NCBI RefSeq assembly: GCF_022402485.1
Contig: NZ_JAKRSA010000010.1
Coordinates: forward strand, 58,457 to 122,456
Source: Phenylobacterium sp.
GTDB lineage: Bacteria; Pseudomonadota; Alphaproteobacteria; Caulobacterales; Caulobacteraceae
DNA length: 64,000 nt
Reading direction: 5' to 3'
The position numbers and the translations under genes were made by a program. Within the stretch, counting starts at the first letter, position 1. Each line of letters begins with the position of its first letter. The notes beneath the pieces are model-generated. The model made no database searches. It had not been told where the DNA came from and was given only the letters and a program-made list of their open reading frames with translations. Below are positions 37,544-46,784 of the stretch, in pieces.

Positions 37544-38179
37544 TCAGTCCTCGTCGTGCTCGGCCGGGGCGGTCTCAACCGCGCCGGTCTCCGAGGCCGG
37601 GCGCAGGGACGGGCCATCGGGATCAACGATACCGGCCTTGGCGTCGTCCTTGGCCTTCTTGTCGGCGGCCTTGCGCACCACGGCGTCGAGCTCGAGCTGG
37701 GTGGACAGGCCCAGGGTCACCGGGTCGACGGGCTTGATGTTGGCTGAGTTCCAGTGGCTGCGGTTGCGGATCTGGTCGATGGTCGCCTTGGTGGTGCCCA
37801 GCAGGCGGGCGATCTGCGAATCCGGCACTTCGGGATGGTTGCGCAGGAACCAGGCAATGGCGTCCGGGCGGTCCTGGCGACGGGACACCGGGGTATAGCG
37901 CGGTGCCTTCTTGGTGGGCTTGAGCAGCTCGGCGTGCCGGCTCTTCTGAGCCTTCATCCGATAGGCGGGGCTGGCCTGGGCCGCATCGAGCTCTTCCCGC
38001 GACAGCTGACCATTGCCGATGGGATCGGCACCGCGAATGTCGCGGGCCACCTCACCATCGGCGATGCCGCGCACCTCAAGGGGGTGCAGGCCGCAGAAAT
38101 CCGCGATCTGATCAAAGGTGAGCGAGGTGTTGTCGACCAACCAGACGGCGGTCGCCTTGGGCATCAAAATGTCGGTCAT
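37544..38179 (-). CDS. DUF1013 regulator (TrcR-like)
   Basis: The protein has 211 residues and is conserved across alphaproteobacteria as DUF1013. Some databases name it the cell-cycle transcriptional regulator TrcR. It starts MTDILMPKATAVWLVDNTSL. An internal helix-turn-helix-like region is seen at VPDSQIARLLGTTKATIDQI, and the N-terminal part (FDQIADFCGLHPLEVRGIADG) has a second HTH-like segment. The C-terminal tail is acidic and probably disordered. It is likely DNA- or RNA-polymerase-associated, but a direct role is not proved by sequence. Confidence 0.88.
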   Translation of the reverse strand: MTDILMPKATAVWLVDNTSLTFDQIADFCGLHPLEVRGIADGEVARDIRGADPIGNGQLSREELDAAQASPAYRMKAQKSRHAELLKPTKKAPRYTPVSRRQDRPDAIAWFLRNHPEVPDSQIARLLGTTKATIDQIRNRSHWNSANIKPVDPVTLGLSTQLELDAVVRKAADKKAKDDAKAGIVDPDGPSLRPASETGAVETAPAEHDED

Positions 38180-38202
38180 GGCCGTACTCCAGAAACGACG
38201 GC

Positions 38203-38222
38203 GCCCGGCCTTTCGGCCGGGC
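38203..38222. terminator. GC-rich hairpin between thioesterase and DUF1013 genes
   Basis: The 8 bp stem GCCCGGCC / GGCCGGGC encloses a TTTC loop. No U-tract follows on the minus strand, so it may only stall polymerase or stabilise the transcript end of the upstream gene. Confidence 0.4.
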
Positions 38223-38298
38223 GGTTGTTACATTTCGGTATAGGCCGGTTCCGCCGGAAAGGAAATGGCTGGCCACAGCCTTTCGTGAGGGGCCCAGA

Positions 38299-39060
38299 TC
38301 AGGCGTTGGCCGCCGGGGTCAGGGGTGGCCGGGCCGGCGTGCCGGGGGGCAGACCGATCCAGATCTGACCGCTGCGGGCGACGATCTCGCCCTCTGCGTC
38401 ATAGAGGGCGACCCCGGCGAAGAACTTGCGGCCTTCCGATTCCAAGGCCCAGGCCATGACCACATAGGTCTCACCGGCCTTGGGGGCCTTCAGCACTTCG
38501 CCGGACATGGTGCCCAGCAGGCCTACGGGCGATCCGGTCTTGATCCACCAGGCCATGGAGCCTGAACAGTCCAGGGCGCCCCAGGTGATCTCGTCGGGCA
38601 TTTCCCCCTGGGCGTCGGCAAAGTTGGCGTGAGGGACCCAGACTCCGGCGCAGACTCCCGGGTCGGTGCCAGGGAGTTGACCCACATGGACGCCCAGACC
38701 TTCGCCGGCTTCGCGCTCGATGCAGCAGGAGAAGCAGCCCCGGTGCAGGGAGCGGGTGGCGAAGGGCGACGCCGCAGCGGCAGCCCGGGCGGCCTCGACC
38801 CCTGGAAAGGGGGGCGGGGCAGGGATCTGGTCCTGACCGCCGGGCTTGGCGATCCCCAGCACCTTGCCCTCGGCATTGACCGCCGAGACAGACCCGTCTT
38901 CGCCGTCCACCAAGGAGACTGCCGTGTCCAGGGGAACGCCGGCCCGCAGCATGGCGCTGCCTACGCCGCCGACCGCCTTGGTCAGTAGGCCGCAGATATA
39001 GCCGCCATTGGCGGTGACGGGGGGTCCGCGGAATTGCCGCGGAACGAAAATCTCAGTCAT
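38299..39060 (-). CDS. Hotdog-fold thioesterase-like protein
   Basis: The product is 253 residues, apparently a double-hotdog acyl-CoA thioesterase-like protein. FRGPPVTANGGYICGLL near the N-terminus and ITWGALDCSGSMAWW plus SGEVLKAPKAGETYVVMAWAL in the second half resemble this group. The central segment HRGCFSCCIER is Cys-rich and could bind metal, but that is uncertain. It may hydrolyse acyl-CoA. The substrate is unknown. It lies near acyl-CoA ligase and dehydrogenase genes on the same strand. Confidence 0.75.
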   Translation of the reverse strand: MTEIFVPRQFRGPPVTANGGYICGLLTKAVGGVGSAMLRAGVPLDTAVSLVDGEDGSVSAVNAEGKVLGIAKPGGQDQIPAPPPFPGVEAARAAAAASPFATRSLHRGCFSCCIEREAGEGLGVHVGQLPGTDPGVCAGVWVPHANFADAQGEMPDEITWGALDCSGSMAWWIKTGSPVGLLGTMSGEVLKAPKAGETYVVMAWALESEGRKFFAGVALYDAEGEIVARSGQIWIGLPPGTPARPPLTPAANA

Positions 39061-39251
39061 GGGGATGGGGCTCGTAAAAATGGATCAGCTTGAAATGGAC
39101 GGTCCGCAGCACGGCCGCGGGATCAGGGAAGGTCGAGGTCCGCGTGATAATCCACGCCGACGCATCTTAGATTGGCGGAAAACCGGGGGGCTTGGCAATT
39201 CGTCCCGCCGGACTGTGGTCAGCGCGGGCAGATCCCCGGGTGCCTGAGCGA

Positions 39252-40379
39252 TCAGGACAGGGGGCGACGCCCGACGATGCGCAGGCCATAGCCCCCGGAG
39301 CCTGGCAGGACGGTGTCGGAATTGCTGAGCAGCACCAGGTCGCGAACGCCCAGGTCCAGCAGGATCTGGGCGCCGACGCCGTAGTCCCTCAGGACCGTAT
39401 CGGGTGCCGAGGCGGTGCCATCCTGGCCATAGCGCTCCGACAGCCAGGCCGGGTTGGAGTCGCGGATGAAGACGCAAACCCCAGCCCCGTCATGCTCAGC
39501 CAGGGCCTTCAGGGCCTGGGGCACATAGTCCCGCCGGGGGCTGGCGGCGGCCAGCAGGTCGGCGGCGAAATCCACCCGGTGCATCCGCACCAGGGTCGGA
39601 CGGTCCTGGGCAATTCGGCCCCGGGTCAGGACCACATGCTCGGTGTGGTCGAGGATGTTGCGGTAGATCAACATGCGGAAGGCGCCGTGGGCGCTTTCGA
39701 AGGGGGTTTCCAGCACCCGTTCCACCTGCCGCTCGGTGCGGCGACGATAGGCGATCAGGTCGGCGATGGTGCCGATCTTGAGGCCATGACGACGGGCGAA
39801 CTCCACCAGGTCCGGAAGCCTGGCCATGGAGCCGTCATCACGCATGATCTCACAGATCACCCCGGCCGGGTTCAAGCCAGCCAGGCGGGAGATGTCGACG
39901 GCAGCCTCGGTGTGGCCGGCGCGAACCAGCACGCCGCCGGGGCGGGCCACCAGGGGAAAGACGTGTCCGGGCGAGACGATATCGTCGGGGCCCTTGGTGG
40001 GGTCCACGGCTGCGGCGATGGTGTGGGCCCGGTCGTGGGCGGAGATCCCGGTGGTCACGCCCTCCCGCGCCTCGATGGAGACCGTGAAGGCGGTGCCATG
40101 CCCTGACCCGTTGTCCGCGGTCATGGGGGGCAGGCGCAGGACCCGCGCCCGCTCGGCGGTGATGGACAGGCAGATCAGCCCCCGGGCGTGCCGGGCCATG
40201 AAGTTGATCTGGGCCGGGGTGGCGAACTGGGCGGGGATGATCACATCCCCCTCATTCTCCCGGTCCTCGGCGTCCACAAGGATATAGGGGCGGCCGTTGC
40301 GGGCCTCCTCGATGATCTCCTCGATGGGGCTGACAGCCCGCTCGGTGGCGTCAGTTTCAGAGCTAGGCGTCAGGGTCAT
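39252..40379 (-). CDS. ribB: 3,4-dihydroxy-2-butanone 4-phosphate synthase with degenerate GTP cyclohydrolase II-like domain
   Basis: RibB makes dihydroxybutanone phosphate from ribulose 5-phosphate for riboflavin synthesis. Residues 1-212 form the active DHBP synthase domain, with RENEGD (40-45), SGHGTAFTVSIEAR and the conserved GHTEAAVD region. Residues about 225-375 resemble GTP cyclohydrolase II. The zinc-binding cysteine cluster is absent: the aligned stretch RMHRVDFAADLLAA has no cysteine, so that half is probably not a functional cyclohydrolase. No FMN riboswitch is recognisable upstream. Confidence 0.92.
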   Translation of the reverse strand: MTLTPSSETDATERAVSPIEEIIEEARNGRPYILVDAEDRENEGDVIIPAQFATPAQINFMARHARGLICLSITAERARVLRLPPMTADNGSGHGTAFTVSIEAREGVTTGISAHDRAHTIAAAVDPTKGPDDIVSPGHVFPLVARPGGVLVRAGHTEAAVDISRLAGLNPAGVICEIMRDDGSMARLPDLVEFARRHGLKIGTIADLIAYRRRTERQVERVLETPFESAHGAFRMLIYRNILDHTEHVVLTRGRIAQDRPTLVRMHRVDFAADLLAAASPRRDYVPQALKALAEHDGAGVCVFIRDSNPAWLSERYGQDGTASAPDTVLRDYGVGAQILLDLGVRDLVLLSNSDTVLPGSGGYGLRIVGRRPLS

Positions 40380-40494
40380 GAGATGCTCGATCGAAGGGCG
40401 GCCGTCAGCCGGCGCAGGCGGCGAGGGCCGTTATTCAGGGCCGGCGGGCCCGTCTGTGAGGATTTAGGCGCTTCAGCCGCCACGTCCAAGGCAT

Positions 40495-42252
40495 TCAGGC
40501 CTCGGTTTCCACCCGGAAGGCGGTTTTCAGCTCCGGCTTGAGGATCTTGCCATTGGCGTTGCGGGGCAGGGTCTCGGGCCAGAAGGCCACCCGCACTGGA
40601 ACCTTGAAGGCCGCCAGCCGAGCCCGAACGAAGGCGCGCAGCTCATCCTCCGTGGCGGTCCCGCCGGGCTTGAGGTGAACCACGGCGGCCGGCTCTTCAC
40701 CCAGGGTGCGATGGGGCAGGCCGATGAGGGCGGCGTCCATCACGTCGGGATGGTCATAGAGGACGTTCTCTACCTCGACGCAGTAGATGTTTTCGCCGCC
40801 GCGGATCAGCATGTCCTTGGCCCGGTCGACGATGAAGCAGAAGCCCTCCTCGTCCAGACGGGCCAGGTCACCGGTGCGGACCCAGCCGTCCTTGAAGGTC
40901 TCGGCGGTAGCCTCGGGCCGGTTCCAGTAGCCTTTGACGATATTGGGTCCCTTGGCCCAAAGCTCCCCCACCCGGCCCACCGGCAGTTCGGTGACCCCGT
41001 CGGCGGGATCGATGATTTTCAGGGCGCAGGGGGGCGGGGCCACGCCGCAGCTGTCGGGGCGGTGCTCATAGTCGCGGCCGATATTGGTGGTGCAGGTGGC
41101 CGAGGTTTCGGTCATGCCCCAGCCATTGGAGGGGGCCGATCCCGGAAAGGTCTCGACGATCTTGCGCACCAGGTCCGGGGCCGATGGGGCGCCCCCATAG
41201 GCCACGGTCGAGAGGGAGGACAGGTCGAAGTCCTTGCGGGCCGGATGCTCGATCAGCTGCCAGGCGATGGTCGGCACCCCGCCTGTATTGGTCACCCGCT
41301 CGCGCTCAATGAGTCCCATGGCCTCTACAGGCTCCCACTTGCGCATCAGCACGAGCTTGGAGCCGGAATTGATCGCCGGCGAGAGGGTGGCGTTGCAGCC
41401 GGTGACATGGAACATCGGCACCACCAGCAGATAGACCCGCTGCGGCAGCTTGTGGGGATCCTGTTCTGGGATCGGCTCGCCCCGCCGCAGGACGCCGCGG
41501 GCGGCGGCGCAGGCGCTGGCCATGATATTGGCCGTGAGGTTGCGGTGGCTGCCAAGCGCGCCCTTGGGCTTTCCTGTGGTGCCCGAGGTATAAAAGATGG
41601 TGGCCGCATCATCAGGTGCCAGGGCCACATCGGGCAGGGGTTGATCGGCCAGGGTCTTCCAGCTGTTCACCTCGCCAATGACGGTCTCCAGCCGCGCCAG
41701 CCGGGGGTCATCGGGCAGGGTCTCGGCCCGGGTCACATAGACCCGCTTAAGATCAGGACAGGCGTCCAGGTGCTGGACGATCCGCTCCAGCCGCTCCTCA
41801 TCCACCAGGGCGACCTTGGCGCCGGAATCGGCCAGGCCAAACTCCAGCTCAGCCCCGGTCCACCAGGCGTTCAGAGGGGTGACAATGGCGCCGATGATCG
41901 CCCCAGCGAAGAAGGCCACCGGCCACTCCGGCAGGTTACGCATGACCAGGGCCACCCGGTCGCCCGGCGCCACCCCATCGGCCTGCAGCTGGCGGGCCAG
42001 GGTGATCACGGCACGGGTGAAGGCCTCGAAACTGGCCCGCTCATCCTCATGGACCAGGAATTCCCGCTCGCCGAACGCCCGACCGTTCAGCAGCACATCG
42101 CGCAGGGTAGGCGGGGCGTTCTTCCAGACCTTGGTCGGAACCCCCTCGATCACCGCCTCGGCGAGCTCGAAGCGCTCCCCCGGCGCTGTCAGCCGACCAT
42201 GGGCCTCATCGATAGACATGACTGGCCAGGGCTTGGGGGCGGTCTCGGTCAT
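40495..42252 (-). CDS. Acyl-CoA synthetase (AMP-forming)
   Basis: The product is a 585-residue ANL-superfamily ligase. It carries the phosphate-binding loop IFYTSGTTGKPKGALGSH, the acyl-pocket/adenine region SNGWGMTETSATCT, the hinge TGDLARLDEEGFCFIVDRAKD and the C-terminal catalytic lysine in PRNANGKILKPEL. It most likely activates fatty or other carboxylic acids as CoA esters for degradation. The ATG MTETAPKPWPVM was chosen; upstream sequence belongs to a repeat-like non-coding stretch. An acyl-CoA dehydrogenase gene precedes it on the same strand. Confidence 0.93.
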   Translation of the reverse strand: MTETAPKPWPVMSIDEAHGRLTAPGERFELAEAVIEGVPTKVWKNAPPTLRDVLLNGRAFGEREFLVHEDERASFEAFTRAVITLARQLQADGVAPGDRVALVMRNLPEWPVAFFAGAIIGAIVTPLNAWWTGAELEFGLADSGAKVALVDEERLERIVQHLDACPDLKRVYVTRAETLPDDPRLARLETVIGEVNSWKTLADQPLPDVALAPDDAATIFYTSGTTGKPKGALGSHRNLTANIMASACAAARGVLRRGEPIPEQDPHKLPQRVYLLVVPMFHVTGCNATLSPAINSGSKLVLMRKWEPVEAMGLIERERVTNTGGVPTIAWQLIEHPARKDFDLSSLSTVAYGGAPSAPDLVRKIVETFPGSAPSNGWGMTETSATCTTNIGRDYEHRPDSCGVAPPPCALKIIDPADGVTELPVGRVGELWAKGPNIVKGYWNRPEATAETFKDGWVRTGDLARLDEEGFCFIVDRAKDMLIRGGENIYCVEVENVLYDHPDVMDAALIGLPHRTLGEEPAAVVHLKPGGTATEDELRAFVRARLAAFKVPVRVAFWPETLPRNANGKILKPELKTAFRVETEA

Positions 42253-42364
42253 GGGGGATCCTGGTGTCCTCGAAGGTTTGGCGTCTTTGAGCGGCCTTGA
42301 GCCCCAGAAAGCCGAGCCTCGGGCGGGAGGCAAGCGGGCGTCGGCGCGCAGGGCCAGAAAAAGA

Positions 42365-42459
42365 GGGGACACAAAGCCCACCAAGATTCGCGAAGGGCAC
42401 AAAGTGGGCGGCGGCCTCGTCTTCGTGTCCTTCGCGCCCCTTTGTGACCTTCGTGTCCC
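42365..42459. repeat. Imperfect inverted repeat rich in CACGAAGG/CACAAAG units
   Basis: The left arm begins GGGGACACAAAG and includes CGCGAAGGGCACAAAG. The right arm includes CTTCGTGTCCTTCGCG and CTTTGTGACCTTCGTGTCCC. The unit GACACGAAGG and its complement recur. It lies in the 272 nt gap between the ligase and the acyl-CoA dehydrogenase genes. Similar arrays are scattered through many proteobacterial genomes and give spurious His/Glu/Gly-rich frames. Confidence 0.7.
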
Positions 42460-42524
42460 GCCTTAAGAGCGCCTGAGGCGCGCAAGGACCCTCAGGACGC
42501 GCCCGAGGGTCAGGCGATGGCCCG

Positions 42525-43859
42525 TCAGGCCGAGGCGGTTTCCCGTTCGGCCTTCATCCGGGCATAGCCTTCCTTCAGCTCCGCCAGTTCGGTGGCGTAC
42601 TTCTCCTGGGCCGCCTCCCGCAGGCGCGGGATGTGATAGCTGGGGAACAGATCGTTCTCCGGCCGGTAGTCCTTGAGGATCTGCTTGGCCAGGGTGACCT
42701 TGTGCACCTCGGTGGGGCCATCGGCGATACCCATGACCAGGGACGAGGTCACCATGTGCATGAAGGGCATTTCGTTGGAGACCCCCAGGGCCCCGTGCAG
42801 ATGGGCAGCCTTGGTGGCCACGTCGTTATAGACCTTGGGCATGGCCACCTTGATGGCGGCGATGTCCTTGCGGACCTTGTTGTAGTCCTTGTGCTTGTCG
42901 ATCAGCCAGGCGGTGCGCAGGACCAGCAGGCGGAACTGCTCCACGGCGATCCAGGAGTCGGCGATCTGCTCCTGCACCATCTGCAGGTCGGCCAGTCGGC
43001 CGTCCCGGGTGGTGCGCGACACGGCCCGCTTGCACATCAGGTCCAGGGCGTGGCGGCAGGCGCCGACAGTGCGCATGGCGTGGTGCACTCGACCGCCGCC
43101 CAGGCGGAGCTGGGCGATGACGAAGGCTGCGCCTCGGTCGCCGAGCAGGGCGTCAGGCCCCACCCGGACATTGGTGTAGCGCATATAGCCTTCAGAGCCG
43201 CTGCCGATCTCGCCGCCGGCGCCGACAGCCACATTGCGGATGATCTCAACACCGGGGGTATCGGTGGGCACCAGGAAGATCGAGGTGCGCCGATAGGGGT
43301 CCTTGGCGTCCGGATCGGTGATCGCATAGACCACCAGCAGCTTCGAATAGCGGGCGTTGGTGGAGTACCACTTCTCGCCATTGATGATCCAATCCTGGCC
43401 ATCCTGCACCGCACGGGTGGTGAAGGTCAGGGGGTCAGAGCCGCCGGTGGGCTCGGACATGGAGAACGCGGAGCGGATTTCGCCGTTCAACAGCGGCCAC
43501 AGCCAGCGCTCCTTCTGCGCCTCGGTGCCGTAGTGGGCGATGATCTCGGCATTGCCCGTGTCGGGCGCCTGGCAGCCGAAGATGGTCGGCGCGAGGGAAT
43601 TGCGCCCCAGCTTCTCGTTCATCAGGCCAAGCTTGAGCTGGCCAAAGCCCTGGCCGCCGAGCTCAGGGCCCAGGTGACAGGCCCAAAGGCCCTGGTCCTT
43701 CACCTTCTGCTGCAGGGGGCGGATGAACTTCTCGCGGCCAAGCGGGCCATGGGCGGCCATGCCCAGATGGCTAAGGGGCTCGACCTCCTCGCGCATGAAG
43801 TCCTCGATCCAGTCGAGCTTCTTCTGGAATTCCGGGTCGGTTTCAAAGTCCCAGGCCAT
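42525..43859 (-). CDS. Acyl-CoA dehydrogenase family protein
   Basis: The product is a 444-residue flavoenzyme of the acyl-CoA dehydrogenase fold. FAD/substrate loops include AFSMSEPTGGSDPLT and WIINGEKWYSTNARYS. The catalytic-base region near the C-terminus reads GIADGPTEVHKVTLAKQIL. It is probably involved in fatty-acid or related acyl-CoA oxidation with the downstream ligase. GGAGG precedes the ATG by 6 nt, which decides the start over an open frame 30 codons longer. Confidence 0.94.
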   Translation of the reverse strand: MAWDFETDPEFQKKLDWIEDFMREEVEPLSHLGMAAHGPLGREKFIRPLQQKVKDQGLWACHLGPELGGQGFGQLKLGLMNEKLGRNSLAPTIFGCQAPDTGNAEIIAHYGTEAQKERWLWPLLNGEIRSAFSMSEPTGGSDPLTFTTRAVQDGQDWIINGEKWYSTNARYSKLLVVYAITDPDAKDPYRRTSIFLVPTDTPGVEIIRNVAVGAGGEIGSGSEGYMRYTNVRVGPDALLGDRGAAFVIAQLRLGGGRVHHAMRTVGACRHALDLMCKRAVSRTTRDGRLADLQMVQEQIADSWIAVEQFRLLVLRTAWLIDKHKDYNKVRKDIAAIKVAMPKVYNDVATKAAHLHGALGVSNEMPFMHMVTSSLVMGIADGPTEVHKVTLAKQILKDYRPENDLFPSYHIPRLREAAQEKYATELAELKEGYARMKAERETASA

Positions 43860-44078
43860 GTCGTCCTCCTTTGAGCTCCGCCGCGCCAAGGGGCAGAGCG
43901 TTTCGTAGGTGCGGTATGTTTCGGGGTGCCGAGCATACCGTGAATTCAAAAACTGGCGTCCGGCTGCGCCCGCGTCTGAACATTATTGGGCCAGCAGCAG
44001 CGGGACGCAACTGGGCCCACCAAAATCACCTAACCCACTGTAAGCAATAAGATTTGGCTTCCAAAAGCGGCCAGCGCT

Positions 44079-45590
44079 TCAATCTTGGGGCGCGGCAGCG
44101 GCCTTGTCCGGGTTCGCCTGGCCGGCGGCAGCGCGGGGCGGCGGCATGAGTTTGGCCCCACGCCAACCGCCCCAGACATAGTAGGCGCCGGCCAGAATCA
44201 TGGTGGTGAGGCTCCCCAAGGGGAAGCTCCACCAGATGGCGTCGGCCCCAAGCGCTGGGGTCAGCAGGGGTACAAACGGGATCCGCACCACCCAAAGCGA
44301 GATGAACATGGCCAGCAAGGGGGCGATCACCGCCCCGGTGGCGCGCACCACCCCGGCGAAGATGAAGGCCACCCCAAAGGGCACAAACCCCCAAAGCACG
44401 ATGGCGTTGATATGCCGGGCGATGGGCATCGACGCGCTGCCTTCGGGCAGGAAGAAGCCCAGGATCAGGGGCTCGACCAGATAGATCAGGGCAATGGGCA
44501 CAGCGGTCAGGACGACGGCGAAGACCACCCCGGTCCGGGCGACGGTTTCTACCCGGTCCATCCGGCCGGCTCCCACATTCTGGGCGGCCATGGACGACAC
44601 CGCCGCCCCCAGCGCCATGGCCGGCATCTGGACATAGTTCCAGACCTGCATGGCGGCGGCATAGGCTGCTGCGGTCTGGGACCCGTAGCCATTGACGAAG
44701 GTCAGCATCACCACGGCAGCCCCTGAGACCACCAGCATGTGCATGGCCATGGGCAGGCCCTTGAACACCAGGGTTCGCAGGATGGCCGGGTCAGGCCGCA
44801 GCAGCCCCCACTCTCCGGCCCGCAGGACCAGGGGACTGCCCGTTCGATAGAGAAAGACGATCATGCCGGCCAGGGCGGCGGTCTGGCTGAGCAGGGTGGC
44901 GGCGGCAGAGCCGGCAATCCCCATGGCCGGCAGCGGCCCAAGGCCGAGGATCAGGATCGGGTTCAGGACAATGTCCAGACCGACCGCGGCCAGGGAGAAG
45001 TAGAACGGGGTCCGGGAGTCGCCGGTCCCGCGCATGGCCATCATCACGAACGAGAAGAAGTACATAAACGGCAGGGCCGCGAAGATCACCCGCAGATAGA
45101 TGGCCGCGTCGCCCCGGGCGTCCGGCGGCGTCCCCATGGCGGAGAGGATGGCGGGTGTCAGGACTAGGCCTGCCAGGCCCACGGCAAAGGACAGGAGCGC
45201 AAAGAACAGGGTGCTGGCGCCTGCCACCCGTTTGACCTCCGCCGTCGCGCCGGCCCCGACAGCCTGGGCGATCAGCAGGTTGGCGGCCATGGCCAGGCCA
45301 AATGCGGCCCCGAGCAGCAGAAAGAGGATGGTATTGGCGTTGGCCGTCGCTGTCAGAGCCGTAGGGCCCAGCAGGTGGCTGACCCAGGCGGCATTGGCGG
45401 TGCCGTTCAGCGACTGGAGGAGATTGGCCCCCAGCATCGGCAGGGTAAAGATCAGCAGGCTCTTGGCCACGGGGCCGGTGGTCAGGTCCGGGGACCGCTT
45501 TGGGGGCGTCTTGCCCCCAGTTTCGGGGCTCGCAGGCGCAGTGTCTGAGGGTTCCAAGTGGCGCTCCCGCCCGCGCGCCGCGCTGTTCAT
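44079..45590 (-). CDS. MATE family efflux transporter
   Basis: The product is a 503-residue inner-membrane protein with about 12 helices in two related halves. After a Pro-rich cytosolic N-terminus, LTTGPVAKSLLIFTLPMLGANLLQSL is the typical MATE opening. The second half has FKGLPMAMHMLVVSGAAVVML. It likely exports cationic drugs or metabolites by Na+ or H+ antiport; the substrate is not predictable. It is divergent from the rfb genes. Confidence 0.93.
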   Translation of the reverse strand: MNSAARGRERHLEPSDTAPASPETGGKTPPKRSPDLTTGPVAKSLLIFTLPMLGANLLQSLNGTANAAWVSHLLGPTALTATANANTILFLLLGAAFGLAMAANLLIAQAVGAGATAEVKRVAGASTLFFALLSFAVGLAGLVLTPAILSAMGTPPDARGDAAIYLRVIFAALPFMYFFSFVMMAMRGTGDSRTPFYFSLAAVGLDIVLNPILILGLGPLPAMGIAGSAAATLLSQTAALAGMIVFLYRTGSPLVLRAGEWGLLRPDPAILRTLVFKGLPMAMHMLVVSGAAVVMLTFVNGYGSQTAAAYAAAMQVWNYVQMPAMALGAAVSSMAAQNVGAGRMDRVETVARTGVVFAVVLTAVPIALIYLVEPLILGFFLPEGSASMPIARHINAIVLWGFVPFGVAFIFAGVVRATGAVIAPLLAMFISLWVVRIPFVPLLTPALGADAIWWSFPLGSLTTMILAGAYYVWGGWRGAKLMPPPRAAAGQANPDKAAAAPQD

Positions 45591-45734
45591 GGCGATCCTA
45601 AGGGGCGTCTGCGGCGCTCACAACCCGGCCCAGTCCGGCCCCAGCGTCTTGAGCGCGCCGTAATTCGCTGTATGAGGCAGGGCTAACCACTTGAACGGCT
45701 ACGCCCGGGGGCGCGGCTGCAGACAAAGTTCGGC

Positions 45735-46784
45735 ATGAAAATTCTGATCACCGGCGGCGCCGGCTTCATCGGGTCGGCCGTGGTCCGCAGGGCGATCGCC
45801 CAGGGCCATCAGGTCATCAATCTGGATGTCCTCACCTATTCGGCCAATCTGGCCAATGTGGCGGCGGTGGCGGGCTCGAGCCTCTACGCCTTTGAAGAGG
45901 CTGACATCTGCGACGGCCCGCGCATGGCGGAGATCTTCGACCGCCATCAGCCCGATGCGGTGATGCACCTGGCCGCCGAAAGCCATAATGACCGGGCCAT
46001 CGATGGTCCCCTGGACTTTGTGCGGACCAATGTTACCGGCACCGCTGTGCTGCTGGAGGCCGCCCGGGCCTACTGGAACACCCTGGATGGCGCGGCCAAG
46101 GCGACCTTCCGCTTCCACCACGTGTCCACCGATGAGGTGTTCGGGGCGCTGGGCGAGGACGGTGCCTTCACCGAAGACACCCCCTACGATCCCAATTCCC
46201 CCTATTCGGCCAGCAAGGCCGGGGCTGACCATCTGGTGCGGGCCTGGGGCCGGACCTATGGCCTGCCGGTGGTGATCACCAACTGCGCCAACAATTACGG
46301 CCCCTTCCAGTTTCCCGAAAAGCTGATCCCCACCGTCGTGGTCCGGGCCATGGAGGGCAAGACCATCCCCGTCTACGGGGACGGTCGCCAGGTCCGCGAC
46401 TGGCTGCATGTGGACGACCATGCGCAGGCCCTGCTGCTGGTCCTGCAAAAGGGGCGGTTGGGGGAGACCTATTGCATCGGTGGGGACTCCACCCACCGCA
46501 ATCTGGAGGTCATCCAGATGCTCTGCGCCGAGCTTGACCGCCTGGCGCCGGCCAATACGCCGCACGCCGACAAGATCACCTTTGTCGCCGACCGGCCGGG
46601 TCATGATTTCCGCTATTCCATCGATGCGGCCAAGCTGAAGGCCGAGCTCGGCTGGGAGCCCGCCACCCCGCTGAGCGAGGGCCTCGCCCAGACGGTGGCC
46701 TGGTATGTGGAGAACCGTGACTGGTGGCAGGCGATCCGTGACAAGGGCTTCCACTCCGAGCGGCTGGGCCTGGCCAAGGGATGA
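45735..46784 (+). CDS. rfbB: dTDP-glucose 4,6-dehydratase
   Basis: RfbB converts dTDP-glucose to dTDP-4-keto-6-deoxyglucose. The 349-residue short-chain dehydrogenase has the NAD loop GGAGFIGSAVV, the catalytic STDEVFGALG and the YSASK (Tyr-x3-Lys) motif. MHLAAESHNDRAIDGP is the usual sugar-binding block. It is the first gene of rfbB-rfbD-rfbA and overlaps rfbD by 4 nt. It serves dTDP-rhamnose or related 6-deoxysugar synthesis for cell-surface polysaccharide. Confidence 0.96.
   Translation: MKILITGGAGFIGSAVVRRAIAQGHQVINLDVLTYSANLANVAAVAGSSLYAFEEADICDGPRMAEIFDRHQPDAVMHLAAESHNDRAIDGPLDFVRTNVTGTAVLLEAARAYWNTLDGAAKATFRFHHVSTDEVFGALGEDGAFTEDTPYDPNSPYSASKAGADHLVRAWGRTYGLPVVITNCANNYGPFQFPEKLIPTVVVRAMEGKTIPVYGDGRQVRDWLHVDDHAQALLLVLQKGRLGETYCIGGDSTHRNLEVIQMLCAELDRLAPANTPHADKITFVADRPGHDFRYSIDAAKLKAELGWEPATPLSEGLAQTVAWYVENRDWWQAIRDKGFHSERLGLAKG

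Noticed and set aside
40380-40494. Possible FMN riboswitch upstream of ribB
   Set aside because: The conserved FMN aptamer blocks could not be found in the 115 nt leader on the minus strand.
42249-42485. A short His/Arg/Gly-rich reading frame between the ligase and dehydrogenase genes
   Set aside because: It is encoded by the CACGAAGG-type inverted repeat and resembles common spurious annotations.
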